Of a stretch of 64,000 bases of DNA, positions 1-11,760 are shown piece after piece. This DNA comes from Babylonia areolata (taxonomy: Eukaryota; Mollusca; Gastropoda; Neogastropoda; Buccinidae). The notes under the pieces were generated by a model that searched no databases, was not told where the DNA came from, and was given only the letters and a program-made list of their open reading frames with translations. How positions within the stretch are numbered: the stretch's first letter is position 1; every line of letters begins with the position of its first letter. The stretch is taken from contig NC_134882.1 in assembly GCF_041734735.1 (NCBI RefSeq), positions 21,259,265 to 21,323,264 of the forward strand, read 5' to 3'. The position numbers and the translations under genes are program-made.

Positions 1-290
1 TCAGCATTGTAGGCAAAGTCTACGCTCTAATTCTAAGTCTAATTCGCCTGCAGAAACTGGACGAACGCGTTTACCCGGAATCACAGTGCGGTTTCCGAGC
101 AGAGAGATCCACGGTAGACATGATCTTCTCCCTTCGCCAAATCCAGGAGAAGTGCAGAGAGCAGAGGATGCCCCTGTATGTCGCATTCATTGACCTCACC
201 AAGGCCTTTGACCTAGTCAGCAGAGACGGCCTTTTCAGGGCTCTTCCAAAGATCGGCTGCCCCCCTAAACTGCCCACTTTGAGCTCGATG
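1..290 (+). mobile_element. LINE reverse-transcriptase fragment (non-LTR)
   Basis: Frame 3 is open from the window edge to about 290 and reads as the fingers/palm part of a non-LTR reverse transcriptase. It has the motif CGFRAERSTVDMIFSLRQIQ, then YVAFIDLTKAFDLVSRDGLF, which holds the first palm aspartate. Such proteins copy the element's RNA at a nicked genomic site. Similarity stops abruptly near KIGCPPKL, where C-rich and T-rich low-complexity sequence begins. It is a 5'- and 3'-truncated copy, cut by the window edge. The clade (RTE- or jockey-like) is inferred from the motif style only. Confidence 0.8.
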
Positions 291-339
291 CACCCTCCCC
301 CCCGCACCCCACACCCACGCCCCTCCCACCGTCTTCTTA

Positions 340-373
<34 letters not shown>

Positions 374-1529
374 GATAGCCGGTTATGTTGTCGGAGCTTG
401 GTCGGCTATATATACACGGGAGAGCGGGGTGGGTGTGAAGCTGTGTGGGTTTTTGTTCTGGCATCTGGAACTTCTAATGCTCTAATATATTTTCTGCCTG
501 ACCTCTCCACGATGTTGCTGGAAACAAAATCAGGAAAGCGCCCTTGTTCAATGGATGCACAGCGTCTGTTGGTTGTTCTTTTATGAACTGGCCTAGCTGG
601 TGGTATGACCGGCACCGACCCCGCAACCACGCGTTTTAACCAGTTCAGTGTCAGAGAATTGTGTAAAAAAGAAGAAAAAAAGAAAAAGAAAAAAAAAGGG
701 CTCTCCCCTTGCCAGGGAATTTTGAGAATTCGGGGATAATAAATCATACAAAATTCTAGCACAAAAGCTATGGGTGATAGAGAAAGAAAGTAAACGTTTT
801 TGTGAAGGAAAATGAGTGTAGATTCCGCTTCTGCTGGGCTTTTAAAAAATTATTATTTTTATTTTTTATATTGTTTTTACCTAATTAGGTTGATTGTAGA
901 TAACTGTTCAGGCATTTAAAGTCAAGATGATAATTTTTTATGCAACAAAAAAGTCTATTTCCACCTCTACATAATAACATCCATAAAGAAAACCAAAATA
1001 CAGCTAGAAATAGCATGCCTTTTATCAGATTATACCTGTAGAAGAAATTAAAACAGGCTATAAGTTTATAAAAACAAATCACAGCTTGTGCAGACATAAG
1101 TAAATCACTGTCCCAACAATGACAAACGTGGGTAAAGTCAATATTAAAGGTCAATCACCATCTTAGAAACTGAGCAGGTAAGCTTTTTAACGCTAAGAGC
1201 GTTGGCAGTCAGAGGGTGAAGTTCTTTGATGACAGTCACTCCTTTCAAGTTGCACTGGGCCGATTAATGTGTCTGCTGTGCATCCAGCTTGCCACATCTT
1301 CAAAGAAGTCAACCAGTTGATTCAACGATAAAAAGCGTGAAAAACCAAAAGCAGGTGATTCACGTCCAGTGCAGGTTCAACCCTGCGTTTCGTGAAAATC
1401 GTGGAGCATTGGCTGTTGTCGATCCTACAGTCTGCATTGAAATGTGAGCACACTCATTCCTAAAAGCCACGCCCCCTTCATGAAACTCTAGCTGACATTC
1501 GACCAATCATCTTACATCACTCCTCTCCT
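291..1529. other. Unassigned sequence left of a LINE
   Basis: No gene recognised. A C-rich then T-rich polypyrimidine stretch lies at about 295-373 and an A-rich purine run at about 665-700. The rest is AT-rich without convincing coding potential. The short open frames here have no recognisable motifs. Confidence 0.5.
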
Positions 1530-4500
1530 TCTCCTTCCCTTCTTCCAACACTCGCTGCACGTCGGATGAACATGCACCCCCCACTACCCGCATGCTCCCT
1601 GACAGACCTTCCGCCCCATGATACACACAAAACATTCGACTTGCAAAACGCAAACGTCGCCAACTGGAAAGACGATGGCGATCAACAAAACTGCAAGTCC
1701 ACAATCAAATATTCCGAAAACAAGTAAATAAAGTCAAACATCTCGTCAGCGAAGACAAACTTCTTTTCTTCTCAAGTTCTCAATGCTACATCCACTAAAT
1801 CTCTTTACTCTGTCATGTCAAATCTTCTTGGAACTGCAAAAAAGACTCCTCTTCCTTCTGCCTACACTTTATCTGAACTCCCCAATGTCTTCTCTTTCTT
1901 TTTCGACAAAGTCCAAAATATTCGTACCATCTTAGACCAAGTGTCTTTCCAACCTGCTCATCCTGATCCTCAATTCAGCGGCACTCCTCTCCATTCCTTT
2001 AATCCATTAACTGAAACAGATGTTCAAGAAATCCTGAAAGAAATGACAATAAAATCCTGTGAGCTCGATCCTATACCAGCCTCGGTCTTTTCCCAGTGTG
2101 TCTCACAACTTCTCCACACAATCACCAATATTGTCAACTCATCCCTTCTCACTGGAACGTTTCCATCCACTTTCAAAACTGCAATCGTCCGGCCTCTTCT
2201 GAAGAAACCCAACCTTAACGCAAACATTTTGAAAAACTATCGACCAGTTTCTAATCTTCCATTCATGTCCAAACTTCTTGAAAAAGTTGTCCTCAAGCAG
2301 CTCAACAACCACCTTTGTTTCAACAATCTCATCCACCCATTTCAGTCTGCCTATCGCGCTGACCACAGCACCGAAACCACTCTCCTCCACATTCTGAACA
2401 ATCTACTGATAGTGTCCGACTCGGGAAAAATTTCCCTTCTCACTCTTCTCGACTTGTCAGCCGCCTTTGACACGACAGACCTGTCACATCTCATGACAAA
2501 ATCAGATATGAGTGCTAAACCCCCTCGTTCACCCACCCCATCTAGCTAGAGAGCAGTGTGGGTTGTGCGGTTTGCACGAGATACTCAGTCTGTCTCGGTC
2601 TCAGTTCAGGCTGTCACTGAACTGAGATCAGCCTCTTCCTTGTCAACAAATGACAAGATTCTGGGCTTTTTCGCCCGCGACTGTCAGAGGAGGCAGCCGT
2701 GCCAGTCTTTGGCTCTCTTCAGGGCTGTTTGCCCATTTCGACGCTTGTAGTGGGGATCAGTTTCCTCCGAGTGGTCGTGGTCTCTGTGTTCTCTGTGTGA
2801 ACTTCCAGCTTTGGGGTAGTGGTACCTCTTCTGGAAGTGGTTTCAGCATTCCCACTTTCGTGCTCATCCACGGACTTCCCTACTCTTCCACTGACCCTCC
2901 ACTGTCTCCCTGGGAACCCCTCTGCCTGCCTTTGACTTCCTTGGTCCAGGCCTCCGTTGGCTGCTGCCGCCTGCCGCTGGCTTCCGTCGCCAGCGTTCTC
3001 TGGCCTGGCGCTCAGCTGTCTGGGTGTTCTGCTCTTCGTGTTCGTCGTCACTGCTCTTCGTCTTCGTCGTCGCCGTTCTTCGTGTTCGTCGTCGCTGTTC
3101 TTCGTGTTCGTCGTCGCCGTTCTTCGTGTTCGTCGTCGCTGTTCTTCGTCGTCGTCACTTACTGTTCGTCGTCGTCGTCACGACAGCATTAACGTTGTGC
3201 TTGTTTCCTTATCTTAAAGCTCTGGGTTTTTTTTGTGTGTGTGGGTTTGTTTTTTTTTGTGTGTGTGTTATATTTATCCATTGTTATTTAAGTGTTGTTG
3301 CAGCTGGGGTTGTGGTTATTGTTTGTGGGCAAGCTAGGTGTGTGATTAAACAAATGTATGTGAACCCCGGATTGTTGTAGTCTGTGTTTGTGTTGTCTGG
3401 GTGTTAGTGCTGGGCTGGGCGGGGGTTTCTAGTCCGCTCTCTTACAGAGCGTGACAAGACCATTCAATCCTTCTTTCCCGTCTTCATTTTACATTTGGTA
3501 TCAACGACACTGTTCTCAACTGGTTCAAATCTTATCTCACTGATCGATTCCAGTCTGTCATTGTTGATCATTTCCAATCTGAACCCGTTAAAATCGAACA
3601 TGGAGTCTGGATCTGTTTTAGGCCAAGTGCTCTTCACACTGTACACTGCTCCTCTCGCTGAAATTATCAACCGCCATAATATCAGTCATCATTCTTATGC
3701 TGATGACACTCAACTCCAGAAGAGTGATACCCCTGAAAAATTGTCGCTCTTGCAAGAAACATCCAACTGCTTCCTGGACATTCAAAACTGGATGATTCGA
3801 AATAAGTTACAATTGAACGCGGACAAAACTGAAGCAATGATCATAGGAACTAAACAAAAACTGTCTTCCATCACAATTGACACAATCAAAACTTGGCAGT
3901 ACATCCATCCCTCTTTCCAGGTCAGTCAGGAACCTCAGTGTTGTCCTTGACAATACACTGTCCATGCAAAAATTTATCAGTCAGACATGTCAGTCCTGCT
4001 ACTGTCAACTGCGGCGCATCAGTGCCGTCCGGAAATATCTGTCCACTGCCGCAACATCTAGACTTGTCGTTTCTCTCATTCTCTCTCGCCTTGACTACTG
4101 TAACTCTCTATTGTCTGGTTTGCCTGCTTCATCCATTCAGTCCCTTCAGCGCATACAAAACTCTGCTGCCCAACTCGTCCTCAGAAAGAAAAGATCTGAG
4201 CACATCACTCCTCTTTTGCAACATCTCCACTGGCTCCCTGTCTCACACTGAATAAAGTACAAGATTAGCACTCTATGTTATAGATGTATTCACAAAACTG
4301 CCCCTTCCTATCTCTGCGGCTGCCTTCACCTCTACACTCCATCTCGCTCACTACGATCGGTTTCGGATCCACTCTGTTTTCGCATACCCAGATAACACTC
4401 GACTGTTGGCAGCCGTTCTTTCTCTGTCTCTGGACATTGCAATTGGAATAAACTTCCTCTTTCGCTTCGTCAAGTCTCAACACTCAGCTCTTTCAAGTCT

Positions 4501-4679
4501 GGCCTTAAAACCCACCTCTTCCCAAAATAGCTTCCCTTGCCTGCCTCTTCCTTGTCTTTAGTTTCTACGGTTTTAGAGTTATGCATGGGTGTGAATGACT
4601 GGTGTGAAAGCGCTTTGATTTGTCTCTGCACAAGATTCAGCGCTATATAAATACCATTATTATTATTATTATTATTATT
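1530..4679 (+). mobile_element. CR1/L2-like LINE, 5'-truncated, split by a solo LTR
   Basis: The element encodes a non-LTR reverse transcriptase. Visible parts are the linker before the RT (about 1640-2150), the RT core with KNYRPVSNLPFMSKLLEKVV and LLDLSAAFDT (to 2481), the palm box YADDTQLQ (about 3699-3722) and the C-terminal region (to about 4530) with [20 protein letters not shown]. The body ends in a 3' tail of ATT repeats at 4650-4679, as CR1/L2-type LINEs do. The frame breaks at least twice in the 3' half, so it is a dead copy. A 975-bp LTR sits in the RT core, and the LINE frame resumes on its far side after one copy of the 5-bp duplication. Related 3' ends lie at 13513-13583 (plus) and 51305-52025 (minus). 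Confidence 0.85.
2482..3456. mobile_element. Solo LTR of an LTR retrotransposon
   Basis: A 975-bp insertion begins TGTCAC and ends GTGACA, so it has the TG...CA ends and short inverted termini of an LTR. It is flanked by the direct 5-bp repeat AGACC (2477-2481 and 3457-3461), the target duplication length typical of Gypsy-class and retroviral integrases. No internal protein region, primer-binding site or second LTR was seen, so it looks like a solo LTR left by recombination between two LTRs. It contains a TCG/TTC-rich simple array at about 3040-3185. It is younger than the LINE it interrupts. The superfamily is not determined. Confidence 0.75.
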
Positions 4680-5169
4680 CTGTCAGTCATAGCCACTTGT
4701 TCAAAAACGCTGTCTGATTGGATAGATGGACTGAATTCCCATCAAATGGGCTGTCAGTTTCGTCACTGTCGTTGTCAATCACCTTCATTTTAAAACCAAT
4801 CATCAGACAAGAGAGATCCTTTTCCACTGCGAAAGCTGTCCATAATCACAAGCAGAGCTTTCAGAATTGTGTAAATCTGCTGACTGCCACCTCCTTTACT
4901 GGACACAGTTTTCAATGCCTTTTTTGCACATGATGCAACCCCCTTTTTGATGTGCATATCACGTGGTCAGTTAGTAAATTATTATCGAGTGGAAAGGGGT
5001 CTTCTACCTGATGATGTTCTTTTAAATAGATTTTTTTTTTTATTCAGACACATCAAACTAACTGTTCAGAGTCGGTTTATGTGAATTGAACTAAACTCCA
5101 ATGAAGGAAAAATTGGAACATATGCAGGACGTCAGTGGACGTCTTATAGGCACTATGGCAATACCTTTT
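4680..5169. other. Unassigned spacer between LINE pieces
   Basis: No gene or clear element was recognised. Short related words such as GACGTC and TAGGCACT recur at about 5128-5190. The rest is AT-rich filler. Confidence 0.4.
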
Positions 5170-5480
5170 GTAAGACGTCAGCTATAGGCACTCTACTGGT
5201 TTTGAGGGGAGATGAGGTCTTGTCTCTCTTGCAGGCTTGGAAGCTGTACTTCTTAAGCATGGATGAGACACAGCTGGGTTCTTTATTTCTTTCGTCTCCC
5301 TTGATGAAACGTGCTGCTCCGTGTTTTATTCTTTCTATCCTGTCGACATCGCCTTGGTTCTAGGGGTTCCGTACTATTGCTGCATACTCTAGGATGGATC
5401 GCACACATCGAGCCCAACTATGATCGCACGAGTGCTGTGTACACTGCCGGTCTTCCCACAGGTCTTCAATCTTCAATTTG
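5170..5480 (-). mobile_element. LINE RT C-terminal fragment
   Basis: Read on the minus strand, one frame gives RSILEYAAIVRNP, a stop, then DVDRIERIKHGAARFIKGDE followed by RNKEPSCVSSML. This is the familiar thumb/C-terminal block of CR1/jockey-type reverse transcriptases (LEYA..WxP ... R.AARF). The lone stop and lack of flanking RT sequence make it a dead fragment. It is a different element from the larger minus-strand LINE that begins about 220 bp to the right. Confidence 0.7.
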
Positions 5481-5639
5481 GAAGGTCAGCCGTCATCATT
5501 GACTATTGTCGACCTGTGTGCCCAGAGGCATAAGATAAAACATAAAGATAAGTCTATTTGGGACAACAAAAGGATAGAAGAGGGTCAAAAGCAGCCTCAG
5601 CACCCCAATTGCACACCCCTGAGTTCAGCTCCGGGGCAG

Positions 5640-5699
5640 CGTGTTGCGGCAGGGGGGAAAAAAAGGGGGGGAGGGGGGACTGGGAAGGGGGGGGGGGGA
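5640..5699. repeat. G-rich low-complexity tract
   Basis: The plus strand is almost entirely G with short A/C breaks (runs of 6 to 12 G). It lies just beyond the 3' end of the adjacent minus-strand LINE, so on that strand it reads as a poly-C-rich tail. Confidence 0.7.
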
Positions 5700-8600
5700 T
5701 CCAACTAGCCCAACCTGGTATCTGGACAGGCTTATCCGGTAATCGTAGCGACCCCCAGGTCAAGACCTAGACCAGCATAACCCTATCCTTCATTTACCCC
5801 GGGGCTAGTTCGGGAGGGGTCTGAGCTGGGATTTTGTTGAGCTCCCTCTTGAATGATACTAAGGAGGGAGCCTCTACTGCTGTTTCAGGCAGGGAGTTCC
5901 AGGCAGGAATGGTTGACGGGAAGAAACTGAACTTGTATGGGTCAGAGGAGGTGCCGAGGTGTGCAAACTTGTGTTGATTTGATCTTGTTTTGGTGGATCC
6001 TTTCTTGAGAAATTTGTCTGGAGGGATCTCCACAGTGCCATATACAATTTTGTGCATGAAAGTTAGCCTCTGCCTGTTTCGTCGTGATTCAAGGGGTTCC
6101 CATCCTAGTTCTTGCGGCATGGATGTTACGTTGCTGGTCCAGCCATAGTCATTGTATACATAACGTGCTGCTCTTCTTTGCACCATTTCAATCTTTTCCT
6201 TTTGGCCTACTTTGTACGGGCTCCAAACTGATGAGCAATACTCCAGGTGTGGGCGTACAAGGGTTAGGTAAGCACTGGTTTTGGTGGTTTTGTTGGACGT
6301 CTTCAGATTTTTTTTTCTAGAAAGCCTACCTTGGTGGTGACTTGTTACATGATCTTTCCAGTTGAGGTCACTTCTTATGTCGACACTAAGATATTTCGAG
6401 CTGTCAACGTGGTCGAGAGTGTGTCCTTTTTGTTTGTAGTTGAAGTTGATGGGGTTTCTTGATGTTGAACAGGTGATGACATTACATTTTTCAGGGTGAA
6501 ATTCCACCCCCAAACGCTGCTCCCAATCGGACAGTGTGTTAAGGTCTCGTTGGAGCATCTTGCAGTCTTGGATAGTCTTAATGGTGGAGTAGACTATACA
6601 GTCATCAGCGAACAATCTGATGTTGGCCTTGATGTTCTGAGGCAGGTTGTTGATGAAAATAAGAAATGGGATGGGCCCTAGAACTGTCCCTTGTGGGACT
6701 CCACTGATGACAGGTGCTGGCTCAGATTTTTCGCTGTCAACTAAGACGATCTGGGTGTGATCGGAAAGAAAGGCCTTGATCCAGTCCAACGTCTATCCTC
6801 GTACACCGGTAATGGTCCAGCTTACAGAGGAGACGTTTGTGAGGGACATTGTCAAAGGCTTTGGAAAAGTCTAAGATTACCATAACCGTCTGTTGTTTGC
6901 TGTCCTGGTTTTTGGCGACGTCATGGAATAATGTTAATAGCTGGGTTTCGCAACTCCTTCTGACTCTAAACCCATGCTGGGAGTCATCAAGAATTTCATG
7001 TTGGTTCAGATGGTGCATTATGTTGCTTGCGATGATGTGTTCTTGCATCTTACAGCAGATGCTGGTGAGGGAGACCAGTCTGTAGTTGGCAGCAGAATTA
7101 TGGTTGCCCTTCTTGAATACTGCCGTCACGTTCGCCCTTTTCTAGTTGCCGGTACACATCCATCTGCTAATGATTTATTGAAAATGGTAGAAAGCAGGGG
7201 TGCGACCTCATTTGCGCATTCTTTCAACATTTTTACTGGGATTTCATCTGGTCCCGCTGCTTTATATGGGTTGATGTTCTTCAGCAATTTGCGTATCCCT
7301 TCCTCATCGATCGTGATCTCGGCTATTGCTGGGGAGGGCGTTCCAGATGGAGTTGGGATGTTGCTGTTATTTTCTCTTGTGAAGACCAACTTGTATTGAT
7401 GGTTTAATATGTTGGCCTTTTCTTTCGGGGATACATATAATCTTCCATGATCTCGTAACGGAAACACCCCTGCACTGTCGCGTCTGAGAGATTTTATGTA
7501 GCTCCAGAATCGTTTCTAGTTGCTTCCCCTCAACTGCTCTTCGTCGTTTTTTGGGGAATTGATAATATTGTCCAGTAGGCGCGCCGCTGTTCACGCTGTA
7601 CTTTGCTCTTCATCTGTAGGTATTGTCATCTTACTGAGGGGTCGGATGAGGTTTTGCTCTTCTTATTTCCTGGCAAGCTTTCTCTTGATTGATTTGAATT
7701 GAGGGTTGATACAGGGTTTATGGGTAGATTTGTTTCGAACAGTTTTTGAGGGGATAAATGTTCATCCATGAGGGAATGGATTAAGACTTGAACCTACTCC
7801 AGAGTTCACTAACGCTTAGCGTATTTGAAGCCTGAATGAAGGGGTCTCGCATATCAGTTTTTCTTTTATTTTGTTGAATTCTGCCTTTTGGAAGACGAAC
7901 GCTTTTCTAGATGGGGGTTTTGTGTAGAACGGCTGAAGTGATGACTCGATGAAGATGGCTTCATGATCAGACACTCCAGGTGCGACTCTTGCAGTGTTAA
8001 TTAAGGTACTGTACCTTAGGAAAATGTCTGGGGTGGTGGCAGTGTCTTCGGTTATCCTGGTCGGTTCGTGTATCATTTGTTCTAGGTGTGCGTCAGCTGC
8101 TACTTGGAGGAATTCCTTACAAATTTTGCCCTCTTGTGTGTACTTGGGTCTAAAGTCACCTCCAATCCAGATGTGGACATCATTTGGCAGTTTCTGAAGA
8201 CAAGTTCCCAAGTCGTTGAAGAGGCCTGATTTGTTGTCAGTTTGGGATCTGTAATATGCGCAGACATACAGCTTTCTCGCTCCCTTGATGGTGATTTCTG
8301 CCCAAACCATTTCTTTGTTAGAATTAATTTTGAGATTTTCAGGTTGGCAGCTTTGAAGCTTTGATGAGACCAGTATAAATATGCCTTCATGTGGATTTTC
8401 TGGCCTATCGCGTCTGTAGGCTACGAATTCAGGTGGAAAGATTTCGCTTGACTTTATGGTACTGTCAAGCCAGGACTCTGTGCTTATGATGATGTCCGGG
8501 GAGTACCAATCTACTAGTCCTTCTATTAGGTTTCTTCTCACAGGCCGATTGGAAGCTGACACTGGCAACCACCACTCTCAATGGCAGATCTTTTCTCGTG

Positions 8601-9110
8601 GTACTGTGGGTGGTGGTGGAGGATCTCTGAGACGAGGTGCTCGATGGTCTTCTTTGAGCAGTGTCTCTTGGAGAGGACGTTGTATTTAGTGTTGTGAAAC
8701 TGAGACTGGAATCACTAGTGGGTGAGAGGGGGTCGAAGTGGTTTGAAGTTTCAAAGGTTGAAGTGTTGAAGGAGGAGGATGCGAAGTTTGGTAGGCCACA
8801 TACACAACACTCCCAGCTCACATTATTCAGAGCTCCAAAGACTGCATCCGACATGAGCATACAATGCTGGTGAGCAAACGCTAAGGGCCTTATGATCAAA
8901 CTTGCACGCCTTTGCGCACACTCAGCATGGGTACTTGAGGGGCCTCGGTCCTGGATTGGTAGATATGTCGCCAGCCAGTAAAAGAAGCAAAAGGAATGTT
9001 GTTTTGGAGGGGATTTGGACTGATGCCTGAGTTGGGTAGGACTTCAAGGCTTTCTTTAAGCAAAGTACGAATGAAAAGCCAGCAGAGCAAGGAACAAGAG
9101 GAGAATACAC
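5700..9110 (-). mobile_element. CR1-group LINE with PHD finger, endonuclease and RT
   Basis: This is a long but decayed LINE on the minus strand. From its 5' end (9110) there is a hydrophobic leader ending GDISTNPGP (about 8946-8972). Next is a zinc-finger/PHD-like piece WECCVCGLPNF (about 8790-8830). An APE-type endonuclease domain follows at about 8568-7850 (DIIISTESWLD, IWIGGDF, GVSDHEAIF; these match the catalytic E, GGDFN and SDH motifs). The RT lies at about 7467-5950 (QHGFRVRRSCETQL, VILDFSKAFDNVPHKRLL, SGVPQGTVLGPIPFLIFINN, RLFADDCIVYS). The C-terminal block ends near 5794. Several frame changes divide it, so it is not active. Its product would nick DNA and prime cDNA synthesis there. 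Confidence 0.85.
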
Positions 9111-9874
9111 ATACCTCTCATGCCGTGAGGACAGTGTCGAAAGTTTCTGTCACTGAAAGCCGAGGGTGGAGCGGGTGGAGCGGCGGCAGAACCATCACAT
9201 GAAAGTACAGTGTTCTAATCACTCGGCTATCGTCAGTGCCCGTCTGATATTGTAAACTTACATACACGCTTGCAGTGTAAACATACAAAATACATGCAAC
9301 AGAGAAAGGGAAGAGCCCCGGGAACGAATAAACAGGCTGGATGGATGAACATTAACACCGAGAAAGAGGGACAGACGTTAAGGGAACATATTCACAATAA
9401 TAGTCTATTAGTAGAAAGTCAGATACATGCACAGAGAAAGGTTAATGTTAACGCACCAATATTTATTTCAACTCAGATGACTACAAGGGTTATAATTTTA
9501 TAGCAATTTTTGACAAGAAGACCATACCGGTAGCCTGGAAACAAGATGGCCGCGAAACTGATAAATATACAGACTGAAGGAGAGATAAATAAGCGGTTGG
9601 ATGAGTAGATGGTAGCAGCTAGATTGGTGACGAAGAAATGGGGATGGGGGAAGAAAACGGGCAACAGAGAATATTGTGTATTTCGTTATTGTTTGCTGAA
9701 TAAAGAGCATTCGTTCAAAGCCCGGGATTATGATAGTGCTCTTAATGTGAGCTTCAATTTCAGTGGCTTCATTGTTATGGGGTGTGTCAAGAAGAAAAAC
9801 TAAATCAAATATGAACTGTCAATGATGAGCCCGAGTCCTGAAACTGAAAGTACAGCCGTCTGTGCTGTATGTAT
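9111..9874. other. Unassigned sequence
   Basis: No gene, RNA or named repeat recognised. Short open frames at 9270-9503 and 9609-9803 have no family motifs and no coding character. Confidence 0.4.
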
Positions 9875-10035
9875 TCGTGGACTCACAGTACAAATATCAC
9901 GTTCACTCGCACATTCCAGTGGTTTTTAACGTGCATAATCCTTTTTACTCACGGACTTATATGTTAGTCTGTGTTTCAGTTTTACCCCGCCACAGAGGCC
10001 GGTAGCCATACTCCGTTTTCTGGTGTTCTACGCTA
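9875..10035 (-). mobile_element. SINE fragment, 3' half, reverse orientation
   Basis: The stretch matches, in reverse complement, the body of the SINE at 45172-45547. The shared blocks are the sequence around CCATACTCCGTTTTCTGGTG near 10008-10027 and the block around GTTCACTCGCACATTCCAGTG near 9900-9920. The tRNA-like head is absent. Identity is clearly reduced, so it is an old copy. Confidence 0.6.
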
Positions 10036-10375
10036 TGTATGGTGACGGACGCAATAGCAGCAATCAAGACAAGATCTCCAAGGACAGACAGGCTTTTGTA
10101 TCTGTCGGGAACATCTGGAAGACTGACACCGGCACCTAAAGTAAGACCATATTATCCGATAGTTCACTGGAGCAATGTTCTCGTCAAAATCTTGTACAAA
10201 TCAAAAGTCCCAGAGAGTAACCACTGAAGAGCATCACCCATAAACTTGAACCATTCTGGAACAGTCGCCAGTGCTGACGCAAAATTCCGAATATTGTTTT
10301 TGGCCGAAAACCATTTCCAACGCTGAACTCCACAAAATAAAGCCCATGTTGAGACATCACCACTGCCATCAAGAG

Positions 10376-11030
10376 AAGGTGGCGATGGATAGACCACGTC
10401 GCCAGTCAGGAGAGAAGGTGGCAATGGATAGCCCACGTCGTCAGTCAGGAGAGAAGGTGGCAATGGACAGCCCACGTCGTAAGTCAGGAGAGAAGGTGGC
10501 AATGGACAGCCCACGTCGCAAGTCAGGAGAGAAGGTGGCGATGGACAGCCGAGGAGTCAGGAGGTGGCAATGGATAGACCACGTCGTCAGTCAGAAGAGA
10601 AGGTGGCAATGGATAGCCCACGTCGACAGTCAGGAGAGAAGGTGGCGATGGATAGCCGAGGAGTCAGGTGGTGGCAATGGATAGACCACGTCGTCAGTCA
10701 GGAGAGAAGGTGGCAATGGATAGCCCACGTCGTCAGTCAGGAGAGAAGGTGGCGATGGATAGCCAAGGAGTCAGGTGGTGGCAATGGATAGACCACGTCG
10801 TCAGTCAGGAGAGAAGCTGGCGATGGATAGCCCACATCCTGTTAGGAGGTGGCAATGGATATCCCACGTCATCAGTCAGGAGAGAACGTGGCGATGGATA
10901 GCCCACGTCCTGTCAGGAGGTGGCAATGGATAGACCACGTCGTCAGTCAGGAGAGAAGGTGGCGATGGATAACTCACGTCCTCAGTCAGGAGGTGGCAAT
11001 GGATAGCCCACGTCCTGAGGTGCCACGAAT
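10376..11030 (+). repeat. 39-bp minisatellite
   Basis: About 16 to 17 units of GAGAAGGTGGCAATGGATAG plus the continuation CCCACGTCGTCAGTCAGGA, with 39 bp as the main spacing and shorter variant units. A 39-bp period keeps frame, so long open frames run through it (13-residue units EKVAMDSPRRQSG in one frame, RWQWIDHVVSQER in another). These are products of the repeat, not evidence of a gene. The sequence just to the right is the tail of a LINE that normally carries a similar tryptophan-rich motif. Confidence 0.9.
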
Positions 11031-11225
11031 TACACATTTAACAGTCGCCCTTCGCTAGACACATGATGGTAAAGAGTGTGAGGAAGAACTAAGGAGATAT
11101 GGCGTAGAACGGCTGGAAAGGAACTGAAAGATGGCTGCATCTGGGGGAAGCAATTTGAGATAGCACAAGACAGACAGCAGCTGATGGACATCACTGGTGG
11201 AGGCCATACGTGCACGGGTCACCTA
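11031..11225 (+). mobile_element. RTE-like LINE C-terminal remnant
   Basis: Across frames the sequence reads LTVALR, THDGK, EEELRRYG, then KELKDGCIWGKQFEIAQDRQ and a final GHTCTGH. This resembles the end of RTE/jockey-type LINE proteins (family pattern ALRWTPEGKRKRGRPK...W...ELK..G.TWG....AQDR..W...V.ALC..GH, from memory). Stops and frame changes show it is dead. It follows the 39-bp array directly. Confidence 0.6.
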
Positions 11226-11280
11226 AGTTCAGTGTCAGTTGTTCCTGTGCTGCCGGACAGAGTCGTGTCGTATTTTGTAC

Positions 11281-11405
11281 TGTCACAGGACTGTGTGTGG
11301 GAAGGCGTTCAGCCTGATGTCTGCTCTACAGGGGGTCCTGTCATAGGATTGTGTGTGGGAAGGCGTTCAGCCTGATGTCTGCTCTACAGGGGTCCTGTCA
11401 CATGA
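11281..11405. repeat. Tandem duplication, about 59-bp unit
   Basis: Two nearly identical copies of a unit containing TGTGTGGGAAGGCGTTCAGC and CTGATGTCTGCTCTACAGGG, followed by the start of a third (GTCCTGTCACATGATTGTG). There is no coding signal. Confidence 0.85.
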
Positions 11406-11439
11406 TTGTGCGTGTGTGCTCTTCTTGCACGTTGCTACT

Positions 11440-11760
11440 GTTGGTAGATGTGTGGCCACTTTACCTTTGCAAGTCCGCTGCTGATCTTGAATAGCATGAA
11501 CAATCTTGCCCTCCTCCTGCAGTCCAGGGTTTTCCACTGCAGTGCTTGCAGAAACTCCGTGACGCTGGTTGTCCTCTGGTATTTACGGAGTACAAACCGC
11601 GCTGCACTCCGTTGAACTGCTTCAATCTTTCCACTTCTTTGCGTGCGGTGGGGTCCCATGCAGTGCTCGCGTCGTTTCTTTGCTTGAGGCAGGTTTTCGT
11701 AACTTGGTGGAAATTTATCCGCACTTTCGTTCTGTCATTATCAATCAAATGTGCGCCCAT
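11440..11760 (-). mobile_element. LINE RT C-terminal fragment
   Basis: The minus strand encodes KIEAVQRSAARFVLRKYQRT followed by TSVTEFLQALQWKTLDCRRR and KISSGLAKVKWPHI. This is the standard C-terminal block of a CR1/jockey-type reverse transcriptase, with the upstream part (to about 11760) in another frame. It is a 5'-truncated dead copy ending near 11440. Confidence 0.8.

Noticed and set aside
10271-10901. Long open frames with 13-residue repeats (EKVAMDSPRRQSG)
   Set aside because: They follow from a 39-bp array whose period is divisible by three. No promoter, start context or non-repeat coding sequence supports a gene.
10376-11030. CRISPR-like array
   Set aside because: Units are contiguous without unique spacers, and the window is animal nuclear DNA. 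The same applies to the other arrays.
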